A stretch of 64,000 nt of DNA, from the NCBI GenBank assembly GCA_964386535.1, contig CAYLRY010000001.1:62001-126000 (forward strand), read 5' to 3'. The DNA is from CAYLRY01 sp964386535 (GTDB taxonomy: Bacteria; Chloroflexota; Dehalococcoidia; Dehalococcoidales; UBA3254). Positions 46,210 through 55,006 of the stretch are shown piece after piece; positions within the stretch are counted from its first letter, which is position 1; each line of letters begins with the position of its first letter. Under the pieces are notes generated by a model. The model was not told the origin of the DNA, made no database searches, and was given only the letters and a program-made list of their open reading frames with translations. The position numbers and the translations under genes were made by a program.

Positions 46210-46773
46210 GTGAACATCGAAGAAGTAACTAAGAACTCAAAGCTTCTGATTGACAACACACCTTTTTCAGTGGAAACTGTCGAGTTCGTAAAGCCGGGCA
46301 AAGGCCGCGCTATTTACAAATTCCGCCTGCGCAACCTCTTTAGCGGCAATGTTTTGGATATGACCTTCCATTCCGGGGACAAGGTAGAAGAAACCTCGGT
46401 GACCATGCATGAGATGCAGTACCTGTATAAAGAAGGGGACAACTACATTTTCATGGATAGCAGTTCATTTGAGCAAACCCCTATGACTCAGGAACAGGTG
46501 GGAAGCCGGGGCGGCTTTTTGAAAGAAGGAACCCCGGTAGTAATTATGATGTGGGAAGGGCGTCCTATAGACTTACAATTGCCTAAAGTAGTGGAATTGA
46601 AGGTTATCGAGACTTCTGCCAGCCTGAAGGGAGCCACTATTACAGCACAGATGAAAGAAGGCAAGCTGGAAACCGGTATTTCAGTGGGGGTACCGGCTTT
46701 TATTAAAGAGGGTGATATCATCAGGGTAGACACCCGGTCAGGCAATTACCTGGAGCGTGTGGGCGCCAAGTAA
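46210..46773 (+). CDS. efp: Translation elongation factor P
   Basis: A 187-aa EF-P that relieves ribosome stalling at polyproline. The modifiable lysine is in the KPGKGRA loop (Lys about 31), a lysine context used by EpmA-type beta-lysylation. Three beta-barrel domains end with the GDIIRVDTRSGNYLERV signature. GTG 46210 follows an AAGGAG site. The EpmA-like gene overlaps or directly follows its stop. Confidence 0.97.
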   Translation: MNIEEVTKNSKLLIDNTPFSVETVEFVKPGKGRAIYKFRLRNLFSGNVLDMTFHSGDKVEETSVTMHEMQYLYKEGDNYIFMDSSSFEQTPMTQEQVGSRGGFLKEGTPVVIMMWEGRPIDLQLPKVVELKVIETSASLKGATITAQMKEGKLETGISVGVPAFIKEGDIIRVDTRSGNYLERVGAK

Positions 46774-46774
46774 A

Positions 46775-47701
46775 ATGTTCCGGGATGAATACGCCCGCCT
46801 GCTGCGCATTAAACCTCAGCTCGAACGCCGTGCTCTAATTTTAAACGGGGTTCGAGCTTACTTTTGCCAGAATGGATTTTTGGAGGTTGAAACCCCTTTG
46901 CGAGTGCCGGCTGTAGCCCCTGAAGAGTATATAATGCCCTATACTTCAGAGGGATGGTTTCTCTCAACTTCACCAGAACTGCAAATGAAGAGGCTTCTGG
47001 CTGCCGGATTTGAGAAGATATTCCAAATTTCCCACTGCTTTCGCAAAGGCGAGAGAGGAAAGCAACATAATCCGGAATTCACCATGATCGAATGGTACCG
47101 TTCCGGGGCAGACTACCGCCAACTTATCCGTGATACAGAGCAACTGGTACTGGTTTTGTGTTGCCAGATGGGCACGGGTTCGATATTGAATTTCCAGGGC
47201 CGCCGGATTGATCTTTCTCCGCCCTGGCCTGAAATCACCGTTAAAGAGGCTTATTTGCGCTGGGCAGGCTGGGACCCGGTGAGCAGCTATAACGGCGAAA
47301 GATTCGATGATGACATGGCGAATAAAATAATCCCCAGCTTTGTGTCTGACCGCCCTACCGTTATCCTTGATTATCCCCGTGAATGTGCATCCCTGGCGCG
47401 TTTAAAGCCCGGTGATCCGCTGGTTGCAGAGCGGGTTGAGATTTTCATTGGTGGAGTGGAGATAGCCAACGGGTTCAGTGAGCTGGCTGATCCGGTTGAG
47501 CAGGAAAGGCGGTTCAAAATGGAAATGGCCAGAATGCAAAAAGCTGGCAAGCCGGCAGTACTGCCCTTAAAATTTTTAGATGCCATCAAGCAAATGCCTG
47601 AAAGCGCCGGCATCGCTCTGGGTATAGACCGCCTGGTCATGTTGCTCTGCGATGCCAGCTCTATTGATGAGGTGATGGCCTTTCCTGAAGATCTGCTGTA
47701 A
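46775..47701 (+). CDS. epmA: EF-P--lysine ligase (EpmA/GenX-type lysyl-tRNA-synthetase paralogue)
   Basis: A 308-aa class-II synthetase core without the anticodon-binding domain, the form that attaches beta-lysine to EF-P. Motif 2 is FRKGERGKQHNPEFTMIEWY and motif 3 IALGIDRLVMLL. Its neighbour is efp, and the EF-P lysine loop fits. ATG 46775 gives the usual N-terminus; GTG 46757 would overlap efp by 17 nt. The aminomutase EpmB is not in the window. Confidence 0.93.
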   Translation: MFRDEYARLLRIKPQLERRALILNGVRAYFCQNGFLEVETPLRVPAVAPEEYIMPYTSEGWFLSTSPELQMKRLLAAGFEKIFQISHCFRKGERGKQHNPEFTMIEWYRSGADYRQLIRDTEQLVLVLCCQMGTGSILNFQGRRIDLSPPWPEITVKEAYLRWAGWDPVSSYNGERFDDDMANKIIPSFVSDRPTVILDYPRECASLARLKPGDPLVAERVEIFIGGVEIANGFSELADPVEQERRFKMEMARMQKAGKPAVLPLKFLDAIKQMPESAGIALGIDRLVMLLCDASSIDEVMAFPEDLL

Positions 47702-47711
47702 CCAGGCTGAT

Positions 47712-48218
47712 TTATTTTTCTTCTATAGTAACCTTGATGATCCGATCGCCCGCCTTATCCGCATTTCTGGAAGGGTCTCTGGCATCCAGCTTTTGCAAAA
47801 CGTCCATTCCCTTCACCAGTTTGCCGAAGACAGAATGATGACCGTTCAGATGGGGCTGTGGGGCGTAACAGATAAAAAATTGGCTACCATTGGTGTTGGG
47901 GCCGGCATTGGCCATGGAAAGCGAACCGGCCTCATGCTTATGAGAAGTAAATTCATCAGCGAATTTATAACCAGGACCGCCTGCTCCGGTGCCGGTGGGG
48001 TCACCACCCTGAGCCATAAATCCCGGAATTACCCGGTGGAAAGTACAACCGTCATAAAATCCATCCCGCGCCAGAAAAACGAAGTTGTTGACCGTTCTGG
48101 GTACATCTCTGGCGAAAAGTTGTATTACCAGATTGCCTTTTGAAGTCTGCATGGTGGCTGTGTATTCTTTTTTAATATCAATCACCATGGCCGGCGCCTG
48201 AGTATAGCTTTTAGGCAT
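47712..48218 (-). CDS. Cyclophilin-type peptidyl-prolyl isomerase
   Basis: A 168-aa cytoplasmic PPIase. Core residues are in FHRVIPGFMAQGGDPTGTG, SLSMANAGPNTNGSQFFIC and LNGHHSVFGKLVKGMDVL. There is no signal peptide. ATG 48218 follows AAAGGAG. It is convergent with epmA, with 10 nt between stops. Confidence 0.96.
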   Translation of the reverse strand: MPKSYTQAPAMVIDIKKEYTATMQTSKGNLVIQLFARDVPRTVNNFVFLARDGFYDGCTFHRVIPGFMAQGGDPTGTGAGGPGYKFADEFTSHKHEAGSLSMANAGPNTNGSQFFICYAPQPHLNGHHSVFGKLVKGMDVLQKLDARDPSRNADKAGDRIIKVTIEEK

Positions 48219-48487
48219 CCATTTTCTCCTTTACCTTATTAAGCATAATTCTAACGTATCAGTAATGAATTCACAATTTAACCCGAAATCCGGTATCAAA
48301 TTGTCTCAAACTGGGATGAGGTTATTGCACTTCTTTGCTGAAATTATCCAGGATCATTGGTATGTATTAACTATTTTGGCATCGCATATGACCTTTTTTG
48401 GCGCAAGTCAGAGTATTGTTGTATCATGATAATTGATTAATATGCTGAAAAATTAAGATCGTGTACAGCGTATGAACAGGAGAGAAA

Positions 48488-50092
48488 ATGACGCCGGAAT
48501 TTGATCTGGAACTGTTTTATCAGACTGCCGACAGGATAAGGGAAAAGGCTCTGGCGGAAGGCAGGTTGACCGAAAATCCCTCAGATGCTGAGCTAAGGCG
48601 TATTTTAGCGAAGGAACCCGGGATAAAAAGAACACTTTATGGCAATTTTGTAGCGGAAAGCGAGCCCACTTCCCGTTCAGCCATATTTACTAAAAACAGC
48701 GTGGACTCGCAATTCGGTGATGCTGAAACTGCGCTGCTGAGACAGTGCGAGGAAATTCTGGGCAAAGAGAGGTTGATTTGCTGTGATTGCCAGGTAGGCA
48801 CTCTGCAAAGCAATACCACTGTGCGGCTGATTGTGCCGGAGTATTTTGCCCATGTAGCTTTCGGCGGGCGCAATCTTTTCCAGCCGGTACCGGGCAGGGT
48901 TACCCGGCCGACATATCAAATAATCTTCTTTGCCGACGGTTCTTTTGAGGCCAATAAATCCAAACCCCTGGCCCAAAAGGACATTACCATCCGCCTGGCC
49001 ATGTTAAAAGACGGACGCTATGTTAAGATCGTACGCAACGGCAATTACATAGGGGAATTTAAAAAAGGCGTCTTTGCTGCGGAAGACTGGGCGGCCAAAA
49101 CCCGCAAGGGCGGCATCTTTTTGCATGCCGGCTGCCGTGAGGATTATCTGATGAATACCCACGGCAACTACCAGTTGACCCGAACTCTGCTGGTGGCTCT
49201 AAGCGCTAACGGTAAGACCAGCACCAGTTCCCGCATAGTGGCCAAAAAAGGGCACGAAAAATCCTGGCTGGTCCAGGATGACGGCGGCACGCTGATGCCG
49301 GACGGGTCTTTCCACGGCTTTGAAGCTGGCGGTATTTTTGTCAAGACCGAAGGAGTCAACCCGGGCGAGCAAACTGAAATCTTTTACGGGCTCTTAAAGC
49401 CGGATACTATGTGCGAGAATGTCCAGGTGGACGAAAAGGGCGAATTCGATTTTTATGATTACACCAAGACCTCCAATGGAAGAGCGGTAATTTTAAGAAG
49501 AGATTTTATGCATGCCAGCGCGCATATTGATGTAGAAAAGGTAGACAATCTCATTCTGATTACACGGGGTCCGCTGATCCCGGCCATCTCCAAGCTGACA
49601 GTGGAACAGGCAGCAGCCCTGATGGTACTGGGGCAGGCCATGGAATCTTCCGCCGGTGATCCTTCCAGGGCCGGGCAGATCAGAAGCGAGTTTTTCTATG
49701 ATCCCTTTGTAGCGGGTGACCTGGCTGAACATGCCAACCTGTTTTATGAAATCGTGCGTGGAATTCCAGGTTTGAATTTTTACCTGTTGAACACTCGCGG
49801 CATTGGGGAAGAGGAACATTTCCAGCAAATCAGACTGGAGCACACCATGGGCATTCTGGACTCTTTGCTGAGGGGCGGGCTGGAGGACTGGATGGACTCT
49901 CCTACTGGACTCAAAGTGCCCAGGGCCATACGCGTGGTAGATGACATTTACCTGCATCCTGAGAGGCTATATTCCCGCGAAGATTTTGCTGAACAACAGG
50001 CGGCGTTAAATAAGATCCGCCGGGAATCAGTGGAAAAGGTAGGGCCCCGGCTGCACCCTGCCATCCAGCGAGTTTTCAAGGACACAAAATAG
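48488..50092 (+). CDS. Phosphoenolpyruvate-carboxykinase-like protein (DUF4914-like)
   Basis: A 534-aa cytoplasmic protein resembling the ATP-type PEP carboxykinase fold. Segments suggesting this are LSANGKTSTSSRIVA (about 236-250, where PEPCK has its GTGKTTL P-loop), DDGGTLMPDGSFHGFEAGG (PEPCK metal region) and ENVQVDEKGEFDFYDYTKTSNGR. The P-loop glycine pattern is altered. It may be the DUF4914 group, known to me only as PEPCK-related. An alternative is a kinase of unknown substrate. AGGAGAG precedes ATG 48488. No gluconeogenic genes are adjacent. Confidence 0.65.
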   Translation: MTPEFDLELFYQTADRIREKALAEGRLTENPSDAELRRILAKEPGIKRTLYGNFVAESEPTSRSAIFTKNSVDSQFGDAETALLRQCEEILGKERLICCDCQVGTLQSNTTVRLIVPEYFAHVAFGGRNLFQPVPGRVTRPTYQIIFFADGSFEANKSKPLAQKDITIRLAMLKDGRYVKIVRNGNYIGEFKKGVFAAEDWAAKTRKGGIFLHAGCREDYLMNTHGNYQLTRTLLVALSANGKTSTSSRIVAKKGHEKSWLVQDDGGTLMPDGSFHGFEAGGIFVKTEGVNPGEQTEIFYGLLKPDTMCENVQVDEKGEFDFYDYTKTSNGRAVILRRDFMHASAHIDVEKVDNLILITRGPLIPAISKLTVEQAAALMVLGQAMESSAGDPSRAGQIRSEFFYDPFVAGDLAEHANLFYEIVRGIPGLNFYLLNTRGIGEEEHFQQIRLEHTMGILDSLLRGGLEDWMDSPTGLKVPRAIRVVDDIYLHPERLYSREDFAEQQAALNKIRRESVEKVGPRLHPAIQRVFKDTK

Positions 50093-50181
50093 TTATTCAC
50101 CAGGCTACCTTAAATTTTTAAGCGGCCTCGAAAGGTTATGGTCTGGAGATAAAGCCGGAGGTTCAAGGAGGGGGTAAGGTA

Positions 50182-50577
50182 CTATTGCCCGCTCTTTTTT
50201 CCTATTCTGGAGTTTCTGCCTTTGTCTATAGCCAGATGTAGCTGGTGCAGCAAAAAGCGGTAGTTGAAAGGTTTGGTGATGAAGTCATCCGCTCCCAGTT
50301 TCCTGGCTAGGTCAATGGATTCCGTATTATGTCTGGCCGTTAAAACCAGGGCAGGGATTTGGGAGAAACTGCGGATTTTTTTTAATACTTCCAATCCATC
50401 AATATCCGGAAGACCAAGGTCGATGATAACGGCATCACAGGGATTTTTCTGAAGGAGCTTGACGGCCTCCAGTCCTTGATCTGTGGATATCAAATTTGAA
50501 TCAGGTTCATATATTTCCAGGCATAACCTGATAGACTCTATGGTTAAATTGTCGTCTTCTACTAATAAAATCCTCAT
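50182..50577 (-). CDS. Stand-alone response-regulator receiver
   Basis: A 131-aa receiver domain with no output domain. The acidic pair is in LLVEDDN, the phosphoacceptor Asp in VIIDLGLPDIDG (about 52), the Thr in VLTARH and the Lys in FITKPF. It lies 52 nt after the PAS histidine kinase gene on the same strand, so it is the likely partner. The output is probably protein-protein contact. Confidence 0.95.
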   Translation of the reverse strand: MRILLVEDDNLTIESIRLCLEIYEPDSNLISTDQGLEAVKLLQKNPCDAVIIDLGLPDIDGLEVLKKIRSFSQIPALVLTARHNTESIDLARKLGADDFITKPFNYRFLLHQLHLAIDKGRNSRIGKKSGQ

Positions 50578-50629
50578 CCCGTTCTCCAGTGGACATTACA
50601 ATACTCCTTTTTAAAAAAGAACTACTGTA

Positions 50630-52966
50630 TTATAAATCATCAGGGGGAAGGGGTTTTAGCGGAAGGGTAAAACTGAAAGTGCTGCCCTGTCCCTGTTGAC
50701 TGGTGACCCAGATTTTTCCGCCGTGGGCTTCTACTATTTGTTTGGACACGGTAAGTCCAAGTCCCAGCCCTGGAAATTGCTGCCGGTCTTGTTCCACTCT
50801 ATGATAAGGCTGAAAAAGACGTTTTTGTTCTTCCTGGGAGATACCGATCCCTTCGTCTCTGATATCTACCTGAAGGCAGTCCTGGGTAACGAAAGCCGTC
50901 AGATATATCAAACCACGGTTACGGCTGAATTTACTGGCATTGGAAAGGAGATTGAGAATGACCTGTTCCAGGCGGGAAGGGTCTACCAGGGTAATGGGAA
51001 GGGTTTCTGGAAGCTGGATTTTCAACTGCTGGTGATGCTGCTCAAGAACCGGCTGAAAGCGGGAGATGACTTCATGGATAAAGATAAGAAGATCGGTGGG
51101 TACCAGCCTGAGGTCAAAAGTGCCCCGCGCATACCTGGCCAGGTCCAGTAATTCATCCAGACGCTGGGCTAAAGTCTGCGAACTTTGGTAAATATTGGTG
51201 GAGAGTCTTTTCTGAATTCCATCAGGCTGCCCTTCGAAGGAATGATAAAGGGCGTCAGATGAAACCAAAATGGGGGTCAGGGGTGTCCGCAGCTCGTGGG
51301 CAAGCACATCGATAAAGAGTCCCCTGGTCCTGGCTTCTTCCTGTAACTCCTGAATCTGCTGTTTTTCCTTTTCGTAAAGGGACAGAATCTGGTTTTCCAG
51401 CTTTTTACGCTCAGTGATGTCCACCCAGTTCGAGAGATAGTATTGTGTTACCCCTTTTACGGTTATTTTCCGGATGTTCCAGGTTATCCAGAAAGTCTCG
51501 CCGTTTTTTTTCTGGAAGCATCGTTCCTGGGAAAAGCTTTGGCCGTCTATTCCTTTATAAATGGCGCTGCTATATTTTTCAACCTCACTCTGAGGCCACC
51601 AGGGATAAGGCGCCTTTTTTCCGATTAACTCTGAAGAGGAAAACCCGGTTAATTCTTCCAGGGCTGGATTTACATAACGTATTGACGTGTCCAGATTGGT
51701 CACTACGATGGGATTAGGGGCCTGGGTCAACAGGCTGTTATTAAACGCCTCACTGGCCTGTAAGGCCTCTTCAGCCTGTTTGCGAAGGGTTATATCTTCC
51801 AAAATACCGTCAAAATAGCGGATTTTTCCGCCGGCATCATAAACCGGGGTAAGCATACAGGAGACCAGGATTTTTCCGCCGTCTTTTCTGATTAAAGTTA
51901 TTTCACGGGTGTTCTTTTCACCAGGCATTAAAGCCTGGGCTATGGTTGTGTCTCTTTCCAGGGGATCCGCATAGAGATCATAGGCATTCATGGCCAGCAA
52001 TTCCTGCCTGGAATATCCAGATATCTTTTCAAAGGCTGGATTCACCTCCAGGAAACGGCCTTCCGCTGTACTACGGGTAATACCCAGGCGGATATTATTG
52101 ACCAGTGTACGGAATTTTTCTTCGCTTTCACGCAGCGCCTGGAGGGACTGGTACATCACGCTGGTTTCTACCCAGTTAGAGATAAAATATTTAATGATTT
52201 CATTTTCTTTTACAGGATGAATGTTGACCAAAACCCTGAAGTATTCACCATTTTTCCTGCGATATAAACGGTCATAGAAGACCGCCGATTTGTCCACGTT
52301 TTGCCTGTCTTCTTCAAGTAACTGCCTGGTATTCTCCTCCGGCCACCAGGGATAAGGCGATTTTTTCCCAATCAGCTCGGAGCTGGTAAAACCGGTGAAA
52401 TCTTCAAATGCCTTGTTTATATATAAAACAGAGGTATCAGGCCCAGTGATTATAATGGGGAAGGGGACATTGGCCATCAGAAGTGAGGTGAAATTCTCAC
52501 TATCTTTCAATGCCACAGCAGTTCTTTTCAATCTGGTGATGTTGGTCCAATAAACCAGATGGAATTTAATACGGCTATTTTCCCGGATGGTTCTGGCAGC
52601 CAGTTCCACCCAGAAAGTATCACCGTTTTTTTTACGGAAAAGCCGTTCTCCCTGTGAAACATTTTCATCCAGTAGTTCAGCCGTATATTGTTGTTTTTTA
52701 TCTTCAGGCCAATACACAAAAGGGGGACGGGAGCCGGTTACTTCAGACGCAGAGTACCCGGTAAGGCTTTCAAAGGCGGGGTTAACATAGCTGATGGTAT
52801 TATCTGCACTAATGATCACAATAGGGTTGGGAGAGTTAACCAGAATCAGATTGTAAAATTCTGTTTTTTCCTTATAGTCATAAACAAGATTCTGCTGGGA
52901 TACAGGAGTGGTTATTGGAGACCCAGTTGAAGGTTCCTGATTTACCTTACCGGGATGGTGTTGCAT
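50630..52966 (-). CDS. Multi-PAS hybrid-free sensor histidine kinase
   Basis: A 778-aa cytoplasmic kinase without transmembrane helices. Four PAS domains with PAC tails (about 35-150, 155-280, 285-405, 405-530) are followed by HisKA with FIDVLAHELRTPLTP (phosphoacceptor His about 555) and HATPase_c with NLLSNASKF (N-box), DEGIGI and GLGLGLTVSK. PAS 1, 2 and 4 are close to each other (SSELIGKK.PYPWWP), which suggests internal duplication. It signals to the receiver encoded next. Confidence 0.95.
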   Translation of the reverse strand: MQHHPGKVNQEPSTGSPITTPVSQQNLVYDYKEKTEFYNLILVNSPNPIVIISADNTISYVNPAFESLTGYSASEVTGSRPPFVYWPEDKKQQYTAELLDENVSQGERLFRKKNGDTFWVELAARTIRENSRIKFHLVYWTNITRLKRTAVALKDSENFTSLLMANVPFPIIITGPDTSVLYINKAFEDFTGFTSSELIGKKSPYPWWPEENTRQLLEEDRQNVDKSAVFYDRLYRRKNGEYFRVLVNIHPVKENEIIKYFISNWVETSVMYQSLQALRESEEKFRTLVNNIRLGITRSTAEGRFLEVNPAFEKISGYSRQELLAMNAYDLYADPLERDTTIAQALMPGEKNTREITLIRKDGGKILVSCMLTPVYDAGGKIRYFDGILEDITLRKQAEEALQASEAFNNSLLTQAPNPIVVTNLDTSIRYVNPALEELTGFSSSELIGKKAPYPWWPQSEVEKYSSAIYKGIDGQSFSQERCFQKKNGETFWITWNIRKITVKGVTQYYLSNWVDITERKKLENQILSLYEKEKQQIQELQEEARTRGLFIDVLAHELRTPLTPILVSSDALYHSFEGQPDGIQKRLSTNIYQSSQTLAQRLDELLDLARYARGTFDLRLVPTDLLIFIHEVISRFQPVLEQHHQQLKIQLPETLPITLVDPSRLEQVILNLLSNASKFSRNRGLIYLTAFVTQDCLQVDIRDEGIGISQEEQKRLFQPYHRVEQDRQQFPGLGLGLTVSKQIVEAHGGKIWVTSQQGQGSTFSFTLPLKPLPPDDL

Positions 52967-53261
52967 GAGGTTTCCTTTTTTAATTTTTACCGGTCAATAA
53001 GCGGTCAACACGGTTTTTCTGTTGCGCCGCCGGCCGGAGTGGCCTGAGAAGAAGATTAAAACCAGGGATATTATGAAGGACAGGTTTATAATTATATTAT
53101 AAATTAATTTGAATAATATAAATTAATCCTTTTTGCATTATGCTATCCTGTTATCTGATAAAGATATACTGGTTAAATTATATCAGAAATTTCAATTTAT
53201 TTTAACATATTGTCACGATGTGTCAAATACTTTTTCTGTTACCTGGTGATAAGCCTAATAA

Positions 53262-54356
53262 CTATTGATCACCGAAAGAAGTGCCTACCGAGCGGGCGGA
53301 TTTCAGTAAAGGTTCGTCCCGCTCTATCCTTCTCTGTCCGTCTGCTACTTCGGCAAGGGGTACTTCTGCCAGTGAGTTGCCATGGACGCCTACCATATTA
53401 CCAAAAGCCCGGTTGACCAGCATTTCCACTGCCCGGGTCCCCAGGCGGGTTGCCAGTACCCTATCAAAGGGTGTCGGCGTGCCGCCCCGCTGCAGATGTC
53501 CCATGACCACTGTCCGGGTCTCAATGCCGGTTAATTCTTCGATTTTGGTGCCCAGCACGAAGCCTACACCCCCAAAGCGCACAGGATCTGTGCTCTCTTT
53601 CACTATCCTTTGCACTACAGTATTGCCGTCTCTAGCTCTGGCCCCTTCTGAAACCACGATAATACTGAAACGCTTTCCTTTAAGATTGCGCTTTCTGACT
53701 TCAGCGGCGATAACTTCAATGGAATAAGGGATCTCAGGGATGATAATTACGTCTCCGCCGCCGGCTACCCCGGAATGCAGGGCAATCCAGCCAGCATTGC
53801 GCCCCATCACCTCAATCACCATAATACGGTGGTGAGCCTGAGCGGTGGTATGCAGACGGTCGATGCCTTCCGTGGCAATAGACACGGCAGTATCAAAGCC
53901 GAAGGTGATATCCGTGCCTTTCAGGTCATTATCAATGGTTTTTGGAATCCCAATAATAGGAATACCTTCCTGCCAGAGGCGGTTAGCTATGCTCAAAGTA
54001 CCGTCGCCTCCGATACAGACCAGGCATTCGATATCCAGATTATCCAGATTGGCAATGGTGGTGCGTGAGAGATCTTTAAAAACCAGCTTATCGTTTTCTT
54101 TCACTGCATACCGGTAGGGGTTGGCTGTATTGGAGGTGCCCAGAATAGTGCCCCCTTGAGTAATAATACCGGAGACATCATTATATTCCAGTATACGGAA
54201 CTGGTTGTTGATGACGCCTTCGAATCCGTCTTCGATACCGATGACCTCCATTCCATGTTCCAGAATGGCTTTTTTAGTTACTGCGCGGATTACGGCGTTG
54301 ATTCCGGGGCAATCACCGCCCCCGGATAGAACTGCAATTCTTCTTTTTTTAACCAT
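53262..54356 (-). CDS. pfkA: 6-phosphofructokinase (group III type)
   Basis: A 364-aa glycolytic enzyme. SGGGDCPGINAVIR, GGDGT (about 116-120) and PKTIDND (about 138-144) are present. The Gly after GGD combined with Lys in PKTIDND is the pair associated with ATP-using group-III enzymes, whereas PPi enzymes usually have Asp there. ATG 54356 follows CGGAGG. Donor assignment is from family knowledge. Confidence 0.94.
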   Translation of the reverse strand: MVKKRRIAVLSGGGDCPGINAVIRAVTKKAILEHGMEVIGIEDGFEGVINNQFRILEYNDVSGIITQGGTILGTSNTANPYRYAVKENDKLVFKDLSRTTIANLDNLDIECLVCIGGDGTLSIANRLWQEGIPIIGIPKTIDNDLKGTDITFGFDTAVSIATEGIDRLHTTAQAHHRIMVIEVMGRNAGWIALHSGVAGGGDVIIIPEIPYSIEVIAAEVRKRNLKGKRFSIIVVSEGARARDGNTVVQRIVKESTDPVRFGGVGFVLGTKIEELTGIETRTVVMGHLQRGGTPTPFDRVLATRLGTRAVEMLVNRAFGNMVGVHGNSLAEVPLAEVADGQRRIERDEPLLKSARSVGTSFGDQ

Positions 54357-54454
54357 GTTTCAACCTCCGGATGTTGTTTAAAAACGGGGACCTGTAACCA
54401 GGACCTCCTGATTGGAAACCGGATATTTTCAGGTCATTGTACCACTAATAAGGT

Positions 54455-54907
54455 CTAATTTTCCTGGCCGGGGCCTCCGTCTTGACGGTCCGAAACATAC
54501 CTGGGGGAAAGCATAATATGCCCGAAAAGGAAGGGCCTGTCCACTTTTTTAACCCAAAGAGGGCAGTGTTGAAGGCCAGCGGGGATATAGACAATTGAGG
54601 TGGTGTTAATGATGTGGCGCTCCCACTCTTCGCCCAGGGCGATCTCAATTTCTGCGCCGAAATCCGCCATATCCAGCAAATTACCGCCAATGAAAAAGAG
54701 ATATTCGTCAAAATCATGTCTGTGTGGAGGATCCGGCATCATGGCGGGTTGGGTAACACATAAAAAGGCAAAATTACAGTTTTGGCCTTTGATTTCCGGC
54801 CAGGCTTCCTCCCTCCCTGCCACCATGGGATAAGCTGGACGGTTGCGGGGGGACGGCGTTCTAACCGCGTCTCTGGAAATATACTTGCCGTATTTTGTTT
54901 CAGCCAT
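54455..54907 (-). CDS. Cupin-domain protein
   Basis: A 150-aa single-domain cupin-like protein. The metal-ligand region reads PPHRHDFDEYLFF, and the second motif is SIVYIPAGLQHCPL. GGAGG precedes ATG 54907. The reaction is unknown. It sits next to an MFS transporter on the same strand. Confidence 0.8.
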   Translation of the reverse strand: MAETKYGKYISRDAVRTPSPRNRPAYPMVAGREEAWPEIKGQNCNFAFLCVTQPAMMPDPPHRHDFDEYLFFIGGNLLDMADFGAEIEIALGEEWERHIINTTSIVYIPAGLQHCPLWVKKVDRPFLFGHIMLSPRYVSDRQDGGPGQEN

Positions 54908-55006
54908 AATCTAACCTCCTGGCGTAGATTGCATTCTGCAAATATTAATTTCAAAACTGGTAGACGGCGCTGAAGCACCGGAGCTGACTAATAGAAAAGG
55001 CTTTTC

